DNA from: Micromonospora lupini str. Lupac 08
GTDB lineage: Bacteria > Actinomycetota > Actinomycetes > Mycobacteriales > Micromonosporaceae
Direction of reading: 5' to 3'
Length of the DNA stretch: 64,000 nucleotides
Assembly (NCBI RefSeq): GCF_000297395.2
Contig: NZ_HF570108.1
Location: 3,739,397-3,803,396, forward strand
Shown in pieces: positions 50,949-59,735 of the stretch. Positions within the stretch are counted from its first letter, which is position 1. Every line of letters starts with the position of its first letter. The notes beneath the pieces are model-generated. The model saw only the letters and a program-made list of their open reading frames with translations, was not told the origin of the DNA and ran no database searches. The translations under genes and the position numbers were made by a program.

Positions 50949-51943
50949 TGTGCACCGTCCGCGGGCAGGCGCTGCGGCAGCCCGAGCAGCGGGAACTGGT
51001 CGTCGTGGAAGATGACGATCTCGGCGACCGCCCCGCCGGCGATGCGCAGGACGTCGATGGTCAGCGGCAGGTACGCGTCCTCGGACTCCCGCCACAGGTA
51101 GAAGGCGACGGCGGGCTGCCGGTTCACGGCGGTCGGGACGGCCCGCAGACGCCCCAGGTCCGCGAAGCCGTCCTCGACCCAGTCGTGCAGCACCGCATCG
51201 CGGCCGACGTACAGGCCGGGGGTGGGCGGCATCGCGCAGCGGACGTCGTCGCGCAGCATCGCGGCCAGTCCGTCGACGTCCTTGGCCACGCTCGCGTCGG
51301 TGAAGCGGCGCACCAGCTCGCGTGTCTGCGCGTCCCCGTCACCGCCGGTCCAGTCCTGCCGCTCGGCGGGCAGGTGCTCGCGCATCCCGGCACGGGCCCG
51401 TTGCAGCGCGCTGTTCACCGAGTTGACCGAGTCTCCGAGCAGCTCCGCGACGTCCCTCGCCGGCCAGCCCAGCACGTCCCGCAGGATCAGCACGGCCCGT
51501 GGGCGCGGCGCGAGGTGCTGAACGGCCACCAGGTACGCCAGCTCGATCGTCTCCCGCGCCACCGCGAGGCTCTCCGGCTCGTCCGCGTCGCCCGCCGGCA
51601 GCTCGTCGAGCAGCCGGTCCGGGTACGGCTGCAACCACCGCACCTCACCACCCGTCGCCGGCTCCGGACGGTACCTGGCGAGCAGGTCCAGGCAGGCGTT
51701 CGTGGCGATCCGGTACAGCCAGGCCCGCAACGACGACCGCCCGGCGAAGGTCTCCCGCCGCCGCCACGCACGAAGCAGCGTCTCCTGCACGGCGTCCTCG
51801 GCGTCCTCGAACGAACCGAGCATCCGATAACAGTGCACGTGCAGCTCCCGCCGGTGCCGAGCCGTCAGCCCCGCGAACGCCGACTCGTCGATTCCACCCA
51901 GACCACCCACGCCCACCTGCTCCCGCGTGTCCGCACTCGTCAC
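50945..51943 (-). CDS. Sigma-70 factor, SigG-like with SnoaL-type C-terminus
   Basis: The 332-residue ECF-type sigma factor has region 2 HCYRMLGSFEDAEDAVQETLLRAW, region 4 LRDVLGWPARDVAELLGDSVNSVNSALQRAR and a C-terminal SnoaL-like domain (AKDVDGLAAMLRDDVRCAMPPTPGLYVG). This resembles mycobacterial SigG; the SnoaL domain replaces an anti-sigma partner in such factors. No anti-sigma gene is adjacent. ATG 51943. Confidence 0.88.
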   Translation of the reverse strand: MTSADTREQVGVGGLGGIDESAFAGLTARHRRELHVHCYRMLGSFEDAEDAVQETLLRAWRRRETFAGRSSLRAWLYRIATNACLDLLARYRPEPATGGEVRWLQPYPDRLLDELPAGDADEPESLAVARETIELAYLVAVQHLAPRPRAVLILRDVLGWPARDVAELLGDSVNSVNSALQRARAGMREHLPAERQDWTGGDGDAQTRELVRRFTDASVAKDVDGLAAMLRDDVRCAMPPTPGLYVGRDAVLHDWVEDGFADLGRLRAVPTAVNRQPAVAFYLWRESEDAYLPLTIDVLRIAGGAVAEIVIFHDDQFPLLGLPQRLPADGAQ

Positions 51944-52098
51944 GTCCCGCTCCCGTCTCGTCGTGTCCCGTCGTAGGTATGACGGCCGCGGGCGCGAGAA
52001 CTCATCACCGCCGGCGCGCGCTCCTCGTTCCAGCCCGCCGCGCGGGCCGAGGAACGTAGCTGAGCGACACCGGGACCGGCGGGGGTTACCCTGACAGC

Positions 52099-52440
52099 AT
52101 GCAGGCCGTCTCGCCCACCGCGACCGGCGTGGCCTTCCTGGCCCGCCCGGGTCGTCCGGCCGTCGTGGCGCGCACCCTCACCGAGCTGACCGGCCCCACC
52201 CGGGGCGTCGTCGAGCTGCCGGTGCGGTTGATGTGGAACGCCGAGCGCACCTTCGACCTCGGCGACCCCGACCAACTGCTCTGGATGTACGAGAACGTGC
52301 TGCGCGAGACCACCAGCGCCGACGACCTGCGCAACCTGATCAACGGGCGGACACTGCGCCGGGTCTGGCGGTTGCTCAACCTCCCCCGGGGCGTCCGCCT
52401 CGCCTGGGAGAGCCGGCACCGCGGCCTGCGCGCGGCGTGA
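52099..52440 (+). CDS. Hypothetical protein preceding an AbiEii-type gene
   Basis: The 113-residue mixed alpha/beta protein (AVVARTLTELTGPTRGVVEL, RTLRRVWRLLNLPRGVRLAW) has no recognised winged helix. A -10-like TACCCT seven bases before the ATG suggests a leaderless transcript. It overlaps the AbiEii-type gene by four bases (GTGA), the arrangement of a toxin-antitoxin or regulated pair. It could be the cognate partner. Confidence 0.7.
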   Translation: MQAVSPTATGVAFLARPGRPAVVARTLTELTGPTRGVVELPVRLMWNAERTFDLGDPDQLLWMYENVLRETTSADDLRNLINGRTLRRVWRLLNLPRGVRLAWESRHRGLRAA

Positions 52441-53096
52441 TCGCACCACACCTGCACGAGTTCTACCGGGAGGTGGCCCGGGTGGCGTTGACCGCCGCCG
52501 GGCCGTACCGGTTCGTGCTGGGTGGCGGGGTGGCCTGGGCCGCGCACGGCCTGGTCGCCCGGCCGACCGAGGACGTGGACCTCTTCGCCGACGTCGAGGG
52601 CGCTGCCGCGGCGGCCACCGCCGGGGTGCGCGTCGCGCTCGAGCGGGCCGGGTTCACCGTCACCGACGCCGACCCGGACAGCGAGCTCGCCGACCTGTTC
52701 GACGGGTACGGCCAGGACATGAAGGACTTCGTGGTGAGCCGCGACGGACGACAGATCCGGCTCAGCCTCGCCCGCCTCGATCGGCAGCAGAGCCCGGTGG
52801 TGATGGACCTCGGCCCGGTGATGGACGTGCGCGACCTGGTCGCCAACAAGATCGCTGCGTTGGTCAACCGGCGGGAGGTCCGGGACTTCATCGACGTGGC
52901 CGCGGCGCTGGAGCACTACGACGTGACGCAACTGCTGGTGCTCGCCCGGCAGGTCGACCCCGCACTGGACCCGGCCGACGTGCGAGCCGCCGGACGCTAC
53001 CTCGACCGGCTCTCCGACACGCGTTTCGGCCGCTACGGCCTGGGCGCCGACGACGTCGCGCGGGTACGGCGACGCTTCGCCACCTGGCCCCGCTGA
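52437..53096 (+). CDS. AbiEii/AbiGii-type nucleotidyltransferase
   Basis: This 219-residue protein has the nucleotidyltransferase signature FVLGGGVAWAAHGLVARPTEDVDLFADV (about residues 24-51): GG followed by DxD. Later motifs are MDVRDLVANKIAALVNRREVRDFIDVAAAL. In AbiE systems such enzymes act as toxins that abort phage infection, with an AbiEi antitoxin. Here the upstream gene differs from AbiEi, so the pairing is unproven. GTG start at 52437. Confidence 0.85.
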   Translation: MIAPHLHEFYREVARVALTAAGPYRFVLGGGVAWAAHGLVARPTEDVDLFADVEGAAAAATAGVRVALERAGFTVTDADPDSELADLFDGYGQDMKDFVVSRDGRQIRLSLARLDRQQSPVVMDLGPVMDVRDLVANKIAALVNRREVRDFIDVAAALEHYDVTQLLVLARQVDPALDPADVRAAGRYLDRLSDTRFGRYGLGADDVARVRRRFATWPR

Positions 53097-53114
53097 CCCC
53101 ACCGCCGACGAACC

Positions 53115-53158
53115 CGTGCCGCCGGGTGGTCACCCGCGGGCGACCACCCGGCGGCACG
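53115..53158. terminator. Bidirectional hairpin terminator, 17-bp stem
   Basis: Perfect 17-bp arms (CGTGCCGCCGGGTGGTC and complement) with a 10-base loop, between convergent genes. Confidence 0.75.
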
Positions 53159-53160
53159 GA

Positions 53161-54063
53161 TCACTTGGTCGGTCGACCGCCGGTGACCCCCAGGATCTCG
53201 CCGGTGACGTAGCTGGACTCCTGGGAGGCGAAGAAGACGTACGCCGGGGCCAGCTCCGCCGGCTGACCCGGCCGACCCTCCGGGGTGTCGGTGCCGAACT
53301 GCCGCACCTTCTCCTTCGGCATCGTGGAGGGGATCAGCGGCGTCCAGACCGGCCCGGGAGCCACCGCGTTGACCCGGATCCCCTGCTCGGCGAGACCGGC
53401 CGCGAGAGCCTTGGTGAAGTTCGCGATCCCCGCCTTGGTGGTGGCGTAGTCCAGCAACTGCGGCGACGGGTCGAACGCCTGGATCGACGCCGTGTTGATG
53501 ATCGCCGACCCCTCCGCCAGGTGCGGGATCGTCGCCCTGCACATCCAGAACAGCGCGTACAGGTTGGTCTTGAGCACCCGGTCGAACTGCTCGGTGCTGA
53601 TCCCGAGGATGCCCTTGTCCTGCGACATCTGGTACGCCGCGTTGTTCACCAGGATGTCGATGCCGCCCAGGTCACGCACCGCCCGGTCGACCAGCTCCTG
53701 ACAGTGCGCCTCGTCGGTGATGTCGCCGCGGACCGCGATGCCCCGCCGACCGGCATCCTCGACGAGCCGGATCGTCTCCCGGGCGTCGGCGTCCTCCTCC
53801 TCGCTCAGGTAGGAGATGAGCACGTCGGCGCCCTCCCGGGCGAACGCGATAGCGACGGCCCGGCCGATCCCCGAGTCACCACCGGTGATCAGCGCCCGCT
53901 TGCCGTCGAGCTTCCCGCTGCCCCGGTACGACTCCTCACCGTGGTCCGGCTTCGGCGTCATCTCCCCGGTCGAGCCGGGTGGCGCCTGCTGCTGACCGGG
54001 TGAACCGGACTGCTGGCCGTACTGGCTGGTCGGGTCCTGCTGGGTGTGCTGGTCCTCGCTCAC
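53161..54063 (-). CDS. SDR family oxidoreductase (general stress protein type)
   Basis: The 300-residue protein has a Gln/Ser/Pro-rich N-terminus (HTQQDPTSQYGQQSGSPGQQ) followed by LITGGDSGIGRAVAIAFARE, NNAAYQMSQDKG and the catalytic YATTK. It belongs to the YhdF/YdaD/GSP39-like stress oxidoreductases of unknown substrate. The ribosome site GAGGAG touches the ATG at 54069 but is six bases from GTG at 54063, so GTG is preferred. Confidence 0.9.
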   Translation of the reverse strand: MSEDQHTQQDPTSQYGQQSGSPGQQQAPPGSTGEMTPKPDHGEESYRGSGKLDGKRALITGGDSGIGRAVAIAFAREGADVLISYLSEEEDADARETIRLVEDAGRRGIAVRGDITDEAHCQELVDRAVRDLGGIDILVNNAAYQMSQDKGILGISTEQFDRVLKTNLYALFWMCRATIPHLAEGSAIINTASIQAFDPSPQLLDYATTKAGIANFTKALAAGLAEQGIRVNAVAPGPVWTPLIPSTMPKEKVRQFGTDTPEGRPGQPAELAPAYVFFASQESSYVTGEILGVTGGRPTK

Positions 54064-54230
54064 CGACATCTCCTCGCACCGCGCGGGTTCGCTCCCGCGA
54101 CAACCGTTCCCCACCGCCCTACCCGGCGACAGGCTGCGGAAACCGGGGCTGGCGTGGCGGGAGTGACAGGCGCTGGTTATGGTGCGCCAGGCGCTCACGA
54201 GGCGCGTCCACCCCCATGGAAAGGCACGTC

Positions 54231-56021
54231 ATGACCTCTGGATCCGGTCCGTCGCGTCGCCAGGTGCTCGTCGCCGCCGCCGCGGCGGCGACCGCCCCGC
54301 TGATCGCCGCCGCCCCGGCGCAGGCGGCCGGCAGGCCCCGGCCGCGCACCTGGGACCTCACGCTGCTCGGCACGTCGGACACCCACGGCAACGTCTACAA
54401 CTGGGACTACTACCGCGACGCCGAGTACGACGACAGCAAGCACAACGACATCGGCGTCGCGAAGCTGGCGACCCTGATCAACCAGATCCGCGCCGAGCGG
54501 CGCGGCAGGGCCACGCTCGTGCTCGACGCCGGCGACACCATCCAGGGCACCCCCCTCGCCACGTACTACGCCAAGCAGGAGCCGATCACCGCCACCGGCG
54601 AGAAGCACCCGATGGCCCGGGCCATGAACGTCATCGACTACGACGCCGTGACGCTTGGCAACCACGAGTTCAACTACGGCCTGCCGCTGCTGGACCTGTG
54701 GATCCGCCAGCTCGGCTTCCCGGCCCTCGCCGCGAACGCGATCAACGCGAAGACCGGCAAGCCCGCCTTCCTGCCGTACGTCATCAAGAAGGTCTCCCTC
54801 GGCTTCGCCGCGCCGACCCTGCGGGTCGGCATCCTCGGGCTGACCAACCCCGGCGTGGCCATCTGGGACAGGGGCAACGTCGAGGGCAAGCTGCGCTTCG
54901 ACGACATGGTGGCGACCGCCGCGAAGTGGGTGCCGATCATGCGGGCCCGTGGCGCGGACCTCGTGCTCATCTCCGCGCACGGCGGCGACAGCGGCACCTC
55001 CAGCTACGGCCCGGAGCTGCCGAACGAGAACCCGGTGGCGCTCATCGCCCAGCAGGTACCGGGGATCGACGCGATCCTCTTCGGCCACGCCCACAACGAG
55101 GTGGTCGAGCGGTTCGTCACCAACGAGCGGACCGGGGCGCAGGTGCTGCTCTCCGAGCCGTCGAAGTGGGGCCAGCGGCTGACCCGGATGGACTTCACCC
55201 TCGCCCGCGAGCATGGCCGGTGGACGATCACCACGAAGGCCGCCACCATGCTGAACACCAACACGGTGGTCGAGGACCCGAAGGTGCTGGCCGCCGTGCG
55301 GGCGCAGCACCAGAAGACCATCGCGTACGTGAACCAGGTGGTGGCCCAGGCCACGGTGGAGATGTCCGCCGTGGAGTCCCGCTACAAGGACACCCCCATC
55401 CTGGACTTCATCAACCACGTCCAGGCCGAGACCGTCACGAAGGCGCTGGCCGGCACGTCGTACGCCGACCTGCCGGTGCTGTCGCAGGCCTCGCCGTTCA
55501 GCCGCACCGCGGTCTTCCCCTCCGGGGACGTCAAGATCCGCGACGTGGCCGGGCTCTACGTGTACGACAACACCCTGGAGGCCGTCGTGCTCAGCGGCGC
55601 CGAGGTGCGCGCGTACCTGGAGTACTCGGCGAAGTACTTCCGGACCCTCGCCCCGGGCGCCCCCGTGGACACCGAGCAGATCAACGACTCGACGGTGCCG
55701 GACTACAACTACGACGTGATCGCCGGCCTGGACTACGACATCGACATCTCGAAGCCGGTCGGCCAGCGGATCACCCGACTGGTGCTGCCCGGCACCGACA
55801 CCCCCGTCGCGGACGACGCGCAGTTCGTGGTGGCGGTGAACAACTACCGGCGCAGCGGCGGCGGCAACTTCCCCGGCATCGTGAAGACCCAGGTCTACAA
55901 CGAGCAGCAGGAGATCCGCCAGCTGCTCATCGACTGGGCCCAGGCAAAGGGGACGATCGACCCGTCCGACTTCTTCCAGCCCAACTGGCGACTGGTACGC
56001 GAGGGCGTCCCGGTCTTCTGA
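54231..56021 (+). CDS. 5'-nucleotidase / cyclic phosphodiesterase, TAT-exported
   Basis: The 596-residue enzyme has a twin-arginine signal (SRRQVLVAAAAAATAPLIAA). The calcineurin-like metallophosphatase domain follows, with GTSDTHGNVYNW, DAGDTIQGTP, TLGNHEFNYG, ISAHGGDSGT and FGHAHNEV. The C-terminal 5'-nucleotidase substrate domain contains YVYDNTLEAVVLSGAEVRAY and FVVAVNNYRRSGGGNF. It would release nucleosides and phosphate from nucleotides outside the membrane. ATG 54231 is preceded by GGAAAGG. Confidence 0.93.
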   Translation: MTSGSGPSRRQVLVAAAAAATAPLIAAAPAQAAGRPRPRTWDLTLLGTSDTHGNVYNWDYYRDAEYDDSKHNDIGVAKLATLINQIRAERRGRATLVLDAGDTIQGTPLATYYAKQEPITATGEKHPMARAMNVIDYDAVTLGNHEFNYGLPLLDLWIRQLGFPALAANAINAKTGKPAFLPYVIKKVSLGFAAPTLRVGILGLTNPGVAIWDRGNVEGKLRFDDMVATAAKWVPIMRARGADLVLISAHGGDSGTSSYGPELPNENPVALIAQQVPGIDAILFGHAHNEVVERFVTNERTGAQVLLSEPSKWGQRLTRMDFTLAREHGRWTITTKAATMLNTNTVVEDPKVLAAVRAQHQKTIAYVNQVVAQATVEMSAVESRYKDTPILDFINHVQAETVTKALAGTSYADLPVLSQASPFSRTAVFPSGDVKIRDVAGLYVYDNTLEAVVLSGAEVRAYLEYSAKYFRTLAPGAPVDTEQINDSTVPDYNYDVIAGLDYDIDISKPVGQRITRLVLPGTDTPVADDAQFVVAVNNYRRSGGGNFPGIVKTQVYNEQQEIRQLLIDWAQAKGTIDPSDFFQPNWRLVREGVPVF

Positions 56022-56033
56022 TCGCGGTACGTC

Positions 56034-56066
56034 GGCGGGCCGTGGGTGGCGACACCCCGGCCCGCC
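56034..56066. terminator. Hairpin terminator
   Basis: GGCGGGCC pairs with GGCCCGCC, extended by TGGGTG/CACCC with one bulge. It lies between convergent genes. Confidence 0.65.
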
Positions 56067-56076
56067 TTCTCGTCTC

Positions 56077-56250
56077 TCAGCCCTGCACGTTCCAGCGGAC
56101 CGGATCCTCGGCCTTCTCCGGCCGGTCCCGCCCGGGATCGGTCTCGGTAAGCGCGACGCGCTCGTCCGGGCGAACGGCGGGCGGCAGCTCCCCGAACCGG
56201 ATGTGGCGCAGGAACGCGTACTCGTCCTCGGTGAACGGTTGCTCGACCAT
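56077..56250 (-). CDS. Small acidic conserved protein
   Basis: The 57-residue protein (VEQPFTEDEYAFLRHIRFGE, then ERVALTETDPGRDRPEKAED) has a GGAGGGGG site before its ATG at 56250. It is hydrophilic and lacks a membrane segment. It has the style of small Micromonospora proteins of unknown function. A 20-bp element repeated in the window lies ~104 bases upstream. Confidence 0.7.
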   Translation of the reverse strand: MVEQPFTEDEYAFLRHIRFGELPPAVRPDERVALTETDPGRDRPEKAEDPVRWNVQG

Positions 56251-56353
56251 CGGCACCCCCTCCTACCCCGTCATTGTCCGTCGGCGGGCGCTTCCCAGCA
56301 CCGGTCTGTCGGTTGGCAGTCGCCTCGACCTTCGGGTGCGGCGGCCGGCACAC

Positions 56354-56373
56354 CGCGTAAAGCATCCTAGGAT
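56354..56373. repeat. 20-bp element, copy 2
   Basis: CGCGTAAAGCATCCTAGGAT, 19 of 20 identical to 33191-33210; includes the perfect palindrome ATCCTAGGAT. It lies upstream of a minus-strand gene, as copy 1 does. Confidence 0.6.
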
Positions 56374-56450
56374 CCTGGGTGTATGGCCGCATACGGTGCG
56401 CCATCGGCGCGGGCGGGTGCAGACCGAGAGGCGGGCGGGCCGCCGCCTGT

Positions 56451-57605
56451 TCAGGGGTGGACGCTGGTGGCCGGTCGACGTGGGGCGGGCAGGCGGTCCA
56501 GCACCGCGAGCGCCGCCCGGATCGGTCGACGTCGCAGCATGTCGTCGAAGCTCGCCCGGCCCTGACAGAAACGGACGAACATCCGCCAACCCGGAGGCGT
56601 CGCCAACAGCGCGTGGAACACCGCCGGGCGACTGGTGAACAGGTCGAGCAGACGGAACCCCGCCCGCATCTCCGGCGTCAGGCGCTCGGCGACCGCCCGC
56701 TCGTACCCGGCCAGATCACCGTCGGCAACGGCCGCGCCGGCCAGCTCCCCGGAGCGCAGCGCGAAGCTGATGCCCTCGCGGCTCCACGGCTCCAGCAGCC
56801 CCGCGGCGTCCCCCACCACCAGCACGCGGCCGTTGCGCAACGGGGAGTCCTCCGCGCGGCAACGGGTCAGGTGACCCGAGTCGTGCTCGGCCGGCAGCCC
56901 GGTCAGGCCCAACCGGTCGACGAACTCCCGCAGGTAGGCGCGCGTCCCCTCCCCCGCGCCGCGACCCGCGATCACCCCCACGGTCAGCCGGTCGCCCTTC
57001 GGAAACACCCAGGCGTACGAGCCCGGCATCGCCCCCCAGTCCAGCAGCAGTCGTCCGCGCCACCGCTCCTGCTCGGCGGGCGGCACCGGGACCTCCAACT
57101 CCAGCCCCAGATCCACCTGCCGGTAGCGCACACCCACGTGTCGGGCGGTCACCCCCGAGGAGCCGTCCGCGCCGATCACCGTGCGGGCCGCGATCGTCGT
57201 ACCGTCGGCAAGTCGCAGGCGTACCCCCTCGGGGTCCTGCTCGATCGCGCGGACCGCGACCTGCTCGCGCATCTGCGCGCCGGCGGCGACCGCCGCCGCG
57301 CGCAGCCGGTCGTCGAACTCCTCGCGGCGCACCATGGTCACCACCGGACTGCCGTTGCGGCGGGTGAACTCGCGCCGACCGTCGCGGGTGAACGTCACCC
57401 GGTCCACCCGGTCGTGCGCGGGCACCTCGATACGGCCGCGCACAGCCGCCAGCGACGTGCCGATCAGGCCACCACCGCACGTCTTGTACCGCGGATGCGT
57501 GGCCCGCTCGACAACAAGCGTACGAACGCCGGCGCGGGCCGCGGCATGTGCCGCGGAGAGCCCGGCGGGGCCGGCGCCGACGACGACGAGATCCCAGACG
57601 ATCAC
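56451..57605 (-). CDS. Geranylgeranyl reductase family FAD-dependent oxidoreductase
   Basis: The 384-residue flavoprotein has VVVGAGPAGLSAAHAAARAG (FAD site), YKTCGGGLIG (family-specific) and VIGADGSSGVTA. It also has VLVVGDAAGLLEPWSREGIS of the second FAD-binding motif. Members reduce isoprenoid double bonds, such as menaquinone or lipid precursors, or unrelated substrates. ATG at 57605. No prenyl-metabolism genes adjoin it. Confidence 0.9.
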   Translation of the reverse strand: MIVWDLVVVGAGPAGLSAAHAAARAGVRTLVVERATHPRYKTCGGGLIGTSLAAVRGRIEVPAHDRVDRVTFTRDGRREFTRRNGSPVVTMVRREEFDDRLRAAAVAAGAQMREQVAVRAIEQDPEGVRLRLADGTTIAARTVIGADGSSGVTARHVGVRYRQVDLGLELEVPVPPAEQERWRGRLLLDWGAMPGSYAWVFPKGDRLTVGVIAGRGAGEGTRAYLREFVDRLGLTGLPAEHDSGHLTRCRAEDSPLRNGRVLVVGDAAGLLEPWSREGISFALRSGELAGAAVADGDLAGYERAVAERLTPEMRAGFRLLDLFTSRPAVFHALLATPPGWRMFVRFCQGRASFDDMLRRRPIRAALAVLDRLPAPRRPATSVHP

Positions 57606-57751
57606 CGTTGCAGCCTAGGGCACCTCCCGCCGCGCGGTCCGGGCACGCCGCCCTGCCAACCGCCCGATCGAGTGGGCATCTTCGGTCAGGCAGGGGGTAA
57701 CCGCCGTGTCGCGACCGTCCGCGCGGAGCGGACGAGCTGAAGGAGGAGATC

Positions 57752-57988
57752 ATGCAGCGCGTGCAGCTGTCGGAGGTCGAGCAGCGGGTGTACCAGGCGG
57801 TCACCGCCCTCGAAGCACGTGGCCAGGTGCCCTATCCGGACGTGATCGCCGAAGGATCCGGACTGACCGAGGAGCAGGTGCACGCCCCCCTGCACCAGCT
57901 CACCGAGAAGGGCCTGCTGCACCGCGAGGACTCGCCGATGGCCGGCCTCGACTTCGGCCCCCGATTCTGCGCCCGCCAGATGGCGTGA
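57752..57988 (+). CDS. Small winged-helix-like protein
   Basis: The 78-residue protein (VEQRVYQAVTALEARGQVPY, LTEEQVHAPLHQLTEKGLLH) resembles a short winged helix. ATG at 57752 follows a strong GGAGGAG. The function is unknown; it could be a regulator or a scaffold. Confidence 0.75.
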   Translation: MQRVQLSEVEQRVYQAVTALEARGQVPYPDVIAEGSGLTEEQVHAPLHQLTEKGLLHREDSPMAGLDFGPRFCARQMA

Positions 57989-58060
57989 CCCCGGACGATT
58001 GGCCCCCGCCTGCCGGGGTAGCGGTCAGGGATGCATGATCGACCGTCAACAGGGGGCACC

Positions 58061-59494
58061 ATGAGCGCGGCGCGCGAGCCGCAACCGGTCGACGCGGCCG
58101 AGAACCGCCGACGCTGGCAGGCCGTCGGGGTCGGGCTGGTCGCCGCGTTCATGACGCTGCTCGACGTGAGCATCGTCAACGTCGCGGTGCCGTCCATCGA
58201 CCGCGCGCTGCACGCCTCCCCGAGCGACCTGCAGTGGGTCCTCTCCGGGTACGCGCTCACCTTCGGGCTGGTGCTCGTACCCGCCGGCCGCTTCGGTGAC
58301 TTCCGCGGGCGACGCAACGCGTTCGTCTTCGGCATCGCGCTGTTCACCCTGACCAGCGCGCTCGCCGGCCTGGCCACCTCCCCCACCTGGCTGGTCGCCG
58401 CCCGGCTGCTTCAGGGCGCCGCCGCCGGCATCATCAACCCGCAGGTGATCGGGTTGATCCAACAGCTGTTCCGCGGGCCGGAACGAGCCCGCCCGTTCGG
58501 GCTGCTCGGCGCGACCATCGGCATCTCCACCGCCGTCGGGCCGCTGCTCGGCGGGCTGCTCATCGCCCTGGGCGGCGAGGAGCACGGCTGGCGGTGGGTC
58601 TTCTTCGTCAACGTACCGGTCGGCATCGTCGCGGTGATCCTCGGGTGGCGACTGCTGCCCGGCCGACCCGAAGGGCAACCCGGTCGGCGCCGCCTCGACC
58701 CGGTCGGTGTGCTGCTGCTCGGCGTCGGCGTGGTGCTGGTCCTGCTGCCACTCGTGCAGGAACAACAGTGGCGTACGCCGTGGAAGTGGGCGCTCATCCC
58801 GGCCGGCCTGGCGGTGCTGGTCGCCTTCGGGCTGTGGGAACGGTGGTACGCGCGGCACCAGGAACCACTGTTCGACCTGCGCCTGTTCACCTTCCAGTCG
58901 TACACACTCGGATCGCTCATCGCGCTCATCTACTTCGGTGGCTTCACCGCGATCTTCTTCATCTTCACCCTCTTCCTGCAGAACGGGCTCGGCTACAGCG
59001 CACTCGTCGCCGGTCTCGCCATCACCCCGTTCGCCCTCGGATCCGCCGCCGCGTCCGCGCTGGGCGGACGCATCGTCAACCGCTTCGGCCGCCCCCTGGT
59101 CGCCATCGGTCTGCTCGGCGTGGTGATCGGCCTGGCCGCGACAGTGCTCGCACTCCGCCTCGCGCCGGACGCCCCGGCACCCTGGGTCACCGCCGCGCCG
59201 CTGCTCATCGCCGGTATCGGCAGCGGACTTGTCATCGCCCCCAACCAGACACTCACCCTCGCCCAGGTGCCGGTCCCCCAGGCGGGCAGCGGGGCCGGCA
59301 TGCTCCAGACCGGACAGCGCATCGGCACGGCGGCCGGCATCGCCGCGGTCGGCTCGATGTTCTTCTCCTCGCTCGCCGACAGTCACGGCAACTGGACGTC
59401 GGCCTTCGAGAAATCGCTACTGCTCGCCACGGGGATCATCGCGCTCGCGCTCGTCGCCGCCCTGATCGACATCCTCCGCCGTCACCACGACTGA
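58061..59494 (+). CDS. DHA2-type MFS multidrug transporter
   Basis: The 477-residue protein has 14 membrane helices. The EmrB/QacA motifs are LDVSIVNVAVPSIDRAL, GRFGDFRGRRNAFV (motif A) and RLLQGAAAGIINPQ, then motif C LLGATIGISTAVGPLLGGLL. It exports hydrophobic compounds by proton antiport. ATG at 58061 follows AGGGGGCACC. No adjacent TetR regulator is seen; the small winged-helix-like gene upstream may regulate it. Confidence 0.93.
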   Translation: MSAAREPQPVDAAENRRRWQAVGVGLVAAFMTLLDVSIVNVAVPSIDRALHASPSDLQWVLSGYALTFGLVLVPAGRFGDFRGRRNAFVFGIALFTLTSALAGLATSPTWLVAARLLQGAAAGIINPQVIGLIQQLFRGPERARPFGLLGATIGISTAVGPLLGGLLIALGGEEHGWRWVFFVNVPVGIVAVILGWRLLPGRPEGQPGRRRLDPVGVLLLGVGVVLVLLPLVQEQQWRTPWKWALIPAGLAVLVAFGLWERWYARHQEPLFDLRLFTFQSYTLGSLIALIYFGGFTAIFFIFTLFLQNGLGYSALVAGLAITPFALGSAAASALGGRIVNRFGRPLVAIGLLGVVIGLAATVLALRLAPDAPAPWVTAAPLLIAGIGSGLVIAPNQTLTLAQVPVPQAGSGAGMLQTGQRIGTAAGIAAVGSMFFSSLADSHGNWTSAFEKSLLLATGIIALALVAALIDILRRHHD

Positions 59495-59678
59495 AAATCC
59501 GGGGGTACGCGCACCGCCAGGGCCTCCGTACCGCACGGACGTACGCGCCGCGCAGGTCGGCGGATCGCACAATTCCGGCCGAACGGAAACTGTCCAAGGT
59601 TCACCGGCAGGCGGGTCGAAAATGCTGTACGGCCGGGCCGTGGCCGTAGATGGGGCATCGGCGGGGCTGGGCATGCCG

Positions 59679-59713
59679 CTGGCCGGCACCCCCGGGTGTG
59701 GGGTGCCGGCCAG
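59679..59713 (-). terminator. Hairpin terminator
   Basis: A perfect 14-bp stem CTGGCCGGCACCCC/GGGGTGCCGGCCAG and 7-base loop lies 23 bases past the stop of the secreted protein. It also lies within the 241-base gap after the MFS gene. Confidence 0.75.
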
Positions 59714-59735
59714 TCGGTCGGGTCGTGCGGGTGGG

